45,059 nucleotides of DNA from assembly GCA_025927955.1 (NCBI GenBank), contig JAICKK010000007.1, forward strand, positions 1 through 45,059, read 5' to 3'. Positions 43,115 through 45,059 of this stretch are shown one piece after another. The notes under the pieces are model-generated. The model was not told where the DNA came from. It was given only the letters and a program-made list of their open reading frames with translations, and did not search any database. Position 1 is the stretch's first letter. The number at the start of each line of letters is the position of its first letter. The DNA is from Nocardioidaceae bacterium (GTDB lineage Bacteria > Actinomycetota > Actinomycetes > Propionibacteriales > Nocardioidaceae). Both the position numbers and the translations under genes were made by a program.

Positions 43115-43170
43115 CGATGCGAAGCATCGTCGAGTCTTCGAGAACGCCGCCGGGTGCCCGCCAGGCGGCG
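43115..43170. repeat. Pair of hairpins between genes
   Basis: CGATGC-GAA-GCATCG (43115-43129) is a perfect 6-bp stem with a 3-nt loop. CGCCGCC (43145-43151) and GGCGGCG (43164-43170) form a second perfect 7-bp stem. They lie 60-115 bp after the DUF2231 gene. Could be a terminator or a REP-like element; no T-tract. Confidence 0.6.
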
Positions 43171-43201
43171 CGTAGCGGGCGAACGGCGCCGGCCGCCGTA
43201 C

Positions 43202-43207
43202 TAGCCT
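43202..43207 (+). promoter_or_regulatory. -10 box of Nudix gene, leaderless start
   Basis: TAGCCT lies 7 nt before the GTG at 43215; the spacing is identical to that of the DUF2231 gene. Confidence 0.55.
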
Positions 43208-43214
43208 TGTCAGC

Positions 43215-43682
43215 GTGCCGATTCCCGACTTCATCGTCGACCTGCGCCGCCAGATCGGCACCGCGGAGCTCTGGCTTCCCGGTGTCACGGCGGTGGTACG
43301 GCGAGGCGACCAGGTGCTGCTCGTGCAGCGCGCGGACACCGGCGAGTGGGCGCCGGTGACCGGGATCGTGGACCCGGGCGAGGATCCCGGAGTCGCGGCA
43401 CGCCGCGAGGTGCTCGAGGAGACCGGTGTGCGGGCCAGCGTGGACCGGCTGGCGTGGGTGCAGGCGCTTCCGCCGACCACGCACGTCAACGGTGACCGCG
43501 CCTGCTACCTGGACCACACCTTCGCGTGCAGCTATCTCGACGGTCGCGCCCACGCCGCGGACGACGAGTCCCACGACGTGCGCTGGTGGGCGCTGTCCGC
43601 CCTGCCCGCGATGCAGCAGAGCTTCCTCGACCGGATCGCCTGCGTGCTGGCCGACGACCCGGTGACCCGCTTCGCGTCCTGA
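43215..43682 (+). CDS. Nudix hydrolase
   Basis: 155-aa pyrophosphohydrolase acting on a nucleoside diphosphate linked to another group. The full Nudix box (G-x5-E-x7-R-E-U-x-E-E-x-G-U) is present as GIVDPGEDPGVAARREVLEE followed by TGV, including the Mg-binding Glu residues. The first strand is WLPGVTAVVRRGDQVLLVQR. Leaderless-type GTG start. Ends 22 bp before the next gene. Substrate unknown. Confidence 0.93.
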   Translation: MPIPDFIVDLRRQIGTAELWLPGVTAVVRRGDQVLLVQRADTGEWAPVTGIVDPGEDPGVAARREVLEETGVRASVDRLAWVQALPPTTHVNGDRACYLDHTFACSYLDGRAHAADDESHDVRWWALSALPAMQQSFLDRIACVLADDPVTRFAS

Positions 43683-43691
43683 GTCGTCCCC

Positions 43692-43697
43692 TATTCT
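43692..43697 (+). promoter_or_regulatory. -10 box of DUF2461 gene, leaderless start
   Basis: TATTCT lies 7 nt before the ATG at 43705; no ribosome site. Confidence 0.55.
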
Positions 43698-43704
43698 TCG
43701 CGGC

Positions 43705-44346
43705 ATGGCTACCGCGCCCTTCGAGGGGTTCCCGGAGGCTGCCCTCGACTTCTACGACGACCTGGAGATGGACAACACCCGGTCGTTCTGGGAGGCCCAC
43801 CGTCAGGTGTACGAGAGTGCCGTACGCGCGCCGATGACGGCCCTCGTCGCCGCGCTCGAGCCGGAGTTCGGCGCGGCCAAGATCTTCCGGCCCTACCGAG
43901 ACGTGCGGTTCGCCAGGGACAAGACGCCGTACAAGACCCATCAGGGCGCCTTCGTGGCGGTCGGCCCGGCTACCGGCTACTACGTGCAGATCGGCGCCCC
44001 CGGCGTTCGCGTGGGCGTGGGGTACTACCACGCCGAGCCGGCGCGGCTGGCGAGTATCCGGGCGGCGCTGGCCGACGACCGCACCGGCCCGGCGCTGGGT
44101 CGCGCGCTGACCCGGCTGGAGAAGAAGGGGTGGGAGGTGGGCGGGGAGACCCTGAAGACGGCACCGCGCGGGTACGACGCCAACCATCCGCGCATCGACC
44201 TGCTGCGCCACAAGAGCCTGAACGTCGGCCGCTCGTACGGGTTCGAGCCGGTGATCCACTCTCCCGAGCTCGTGGAGCGGGTGCGCGAGGACTGGCGTGC
44301 CGCGCGGCCCGTCGTGGAGTGGGTGCGCCGCCACGCAGGGGGCTGA
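43705..44346 (+). CDS. DUF2461 family protein (TIGR02453)
   Basis: 213-aa cytoplasmic protein of unknown function. Family pattern: FPEAALDFYDDLEMDNTRSF (start), WEAHRQVYESAVRAPM, KIFRPYRDVRFARDKTPYKT (the most conserved segment), GYYVQIGAPGVRVGVGYYH and HPRIDLLRHKSLNVGR. Length fits the usual 210-230 residues. Leaderless-type ATG. Confidence 0.93.
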   Translation: MATAPFEGFPEAALDFYDDLEMDNTRSFWEAHRQVYESAVRAPMTALVAALEPEFGAAKIFRPYRDVRFARDKTPYKTHQGAFVAVGPATGYYVQIGAPGVRVGVGYYHAEPARLASIRAALADDRTGPALGRALTRLEKKGWEVGGETLKTAPRGYDANHPRIDLLRHKSLNVGRSYGFEPVIHSPELVERVREDWRAARPVVEWVRRHAGG

Positions 44347-44438
44347 CCCTGTTGGCGAGCCGCGAAGGGCGTCACTGTCGTCCACAGGTGTCGAACGTGT
44401 GCTCGTGTGTGGGGGTGGTGGGTGGGAGAATCTTCTGC

Positions 44439-45059
44439 ATGAGCAGCACCGTCGACACCGCTATCGGGCATCCGGTCGTGGACTTCACGACGCGTCTGCA
44501 TGCCCGGCTGGACGGGCTGGTCGAGGCGCCGGTGTGGTCGATGTCTGCCAGTGAGGTGCGGTCGGTGCTGGTGGACCTGGCCCGGGGACAGGCGCGGCTC
44601 GAGGCGCTGCGACTTCGCGTGCTGGCGGCCGGGGACTCCGCCGACATCGCGGCCGCGTCGGCGGCGACCTCGACCGGGGCGTGGCTGGCGCACGCCACCC
44701 GGACCCCGCGGGGGGTCGCGCATGCCGACGTGAAGCTCGCGGCCGCCCTGGACGAGGACCTGACCGCGTGCCGGGACGCGCTGGCCGCCGGAGTCGTGGA
44801 CGGGGACCAGGTGCGGGTGATCGCCCGCGCCGTCGCCGGCCTGCCGGAGGCGGCGGTCGCCCTCGATCCGTCGCTGCCGGGCCGGGCCGAGAGGCACCTG
44901 CTGGAGCTGGCGGGTGAGTTCGACGCCCGCGCGCTTCGGCATCTGGCCCGGCACGTGCTCGAGGTGCTGGACCCCGGGGCCGCCGACCTCGCCCTCGGGA
45001 AGAGGCTCGACGCGGAGGAGCGGGCCGCGGCACGCAGGCGGTTCCTGGAGCTGTTCGAC
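44439..45059 (+). CDS. DUF222/HNH endonuclease-type protein, partial
   Basis: The first 207 residues are present; the gene runs off the right edge without a stop. The N-terminal DUF222 region is visible: ARLDGLVEAPVWSMSASEVR, LVDLARGQARLEALRLRVLA, ASAATSTGAWLAHATRTPRG and LAAGVVDGDQVRVIARAVAG. The last segment (DAEERAAARRRFLEL) precedes where family members continue to a C-terminal HNH domain, which would lie outside the window. GAGAAT lies 7 nt before the ATG at 44439 and may be the -10. Such genes are numerous in Nocardioides-like genomes; role unclear. Confidence 0.9.
   Translation, partial: MSSTVDTAIGHPVVDFTTRLHARLDGLVEAPVWSMSASEVRSVLVDLARGQARLEALRLRVLAAGDSADIAAASAATSTGAWLAHATRTPRGVAHADVKLAAALDEDLTACRDALAAGVVDGDQVRVIARAVAGLPEAAVALDPSLPGRAERHLLELAGEFDARALRHLARHVLEVLDPGAADLALGKRLDAEERAAARRRFLELFD

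Noticed and set aside
1-45059. CRISPR array, rRNA operon, prophage or complete insertion sequence
   Set aside because: No regularly spaced direct repeats with unique spacers, no rRNA-like sequence, no phage structural gene and no transposase seen; the only mobile trace is the recombinase remnant and the short repeat elements.

Overview
This window reads as a chromosomal segment of a high-GC actinobacterium, most likely Nocardioides or another member of the Nocardioidaceae. This is inferred from the strong G/C third-position bias, many GTG starts, many apparently leaderless genes with a TAnnnT box about 7 nt before the start codon, Streptomyces-type PHO boxes, a DUF222/HNH-type ORF at the right edge, and dispersed inverted repeats of a kind I associate with Nocardioides. 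No taxonomic marker gene is present, so the genus is a guess.

Left part (0-8.6 kb): a carbohydrate-use locus. A minus-strand operon (GH127 beta-L-arabinofuranosidase, lipoprotein sugar-binding protein, two ABC permeases) is transcribed divergently from a LacI-family repressor, with a perfect CGAAACCGGTTTCG operator between them. An FGGY kinase resembling L-ribulokinase follows behind two dispersed repeat elements. 8.6-14.4 kb: a minus-strand cluster encodes two small secreted proteins (one with five tandem Asp/His/Gly-rich repeats), a histidine kinase and a NarL-type regulator; upstream lies a large secreted six-hairpin-type glycosidase. 14.4-17.9 kb: an aldo/keto reductase, tRNA-Gly(CCC), a RibD/DHFR-like reductase, and an ECF sigma factor translationally coupled to a membrane protein.

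17.9-23.8 kb: a complete phosphate-starvation module, pstS-pstC-pstA-pstB followed by a PhoR/SenX3-like kinase and a PhoP/RegX3-like regulator. Three tandem 11-bp PHO-box units precede a leaderless pstS, implying autoregulation. 24-28.5 kb: a secreted M1 metallopeptidase, then a P1B-type ATPase divergent from an NmtR-like Ni/Co sensor. The ATPase lacks the usual CPC/SPC/TPC motif. 28.7-35 kb: a second sugar locus (permeases, binding protein, GH2 glycosidase, LacI regulator) with two operators in the divergent promoter.

35-40.5 kb is a degenerate accessory stretch: a broken tyrosine-recombinase tail, two 26-bp palindromes, a frameshifted HEAT-repeat gene, an acetyltransferase, a P-loop kinase, a collagen-like secreted protein, a lipoprotein and a candidate structured RNA. 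From 40.5 kb to the end lie small housekeeping or hypothetical genes (kinase-like protein, small membrane proteins, DUF2231, Nudix, DUF2461) and the start of a DUF222/HNH gene. The most interesting items are the atypical NmtR-linked metal ATPase, the secreted-repeat-protein/two-component operon, the palindrome pair beside the recombinase relic, and the consistent leaderless start architecture. All family assignments come from motif recognition; no database search was run.
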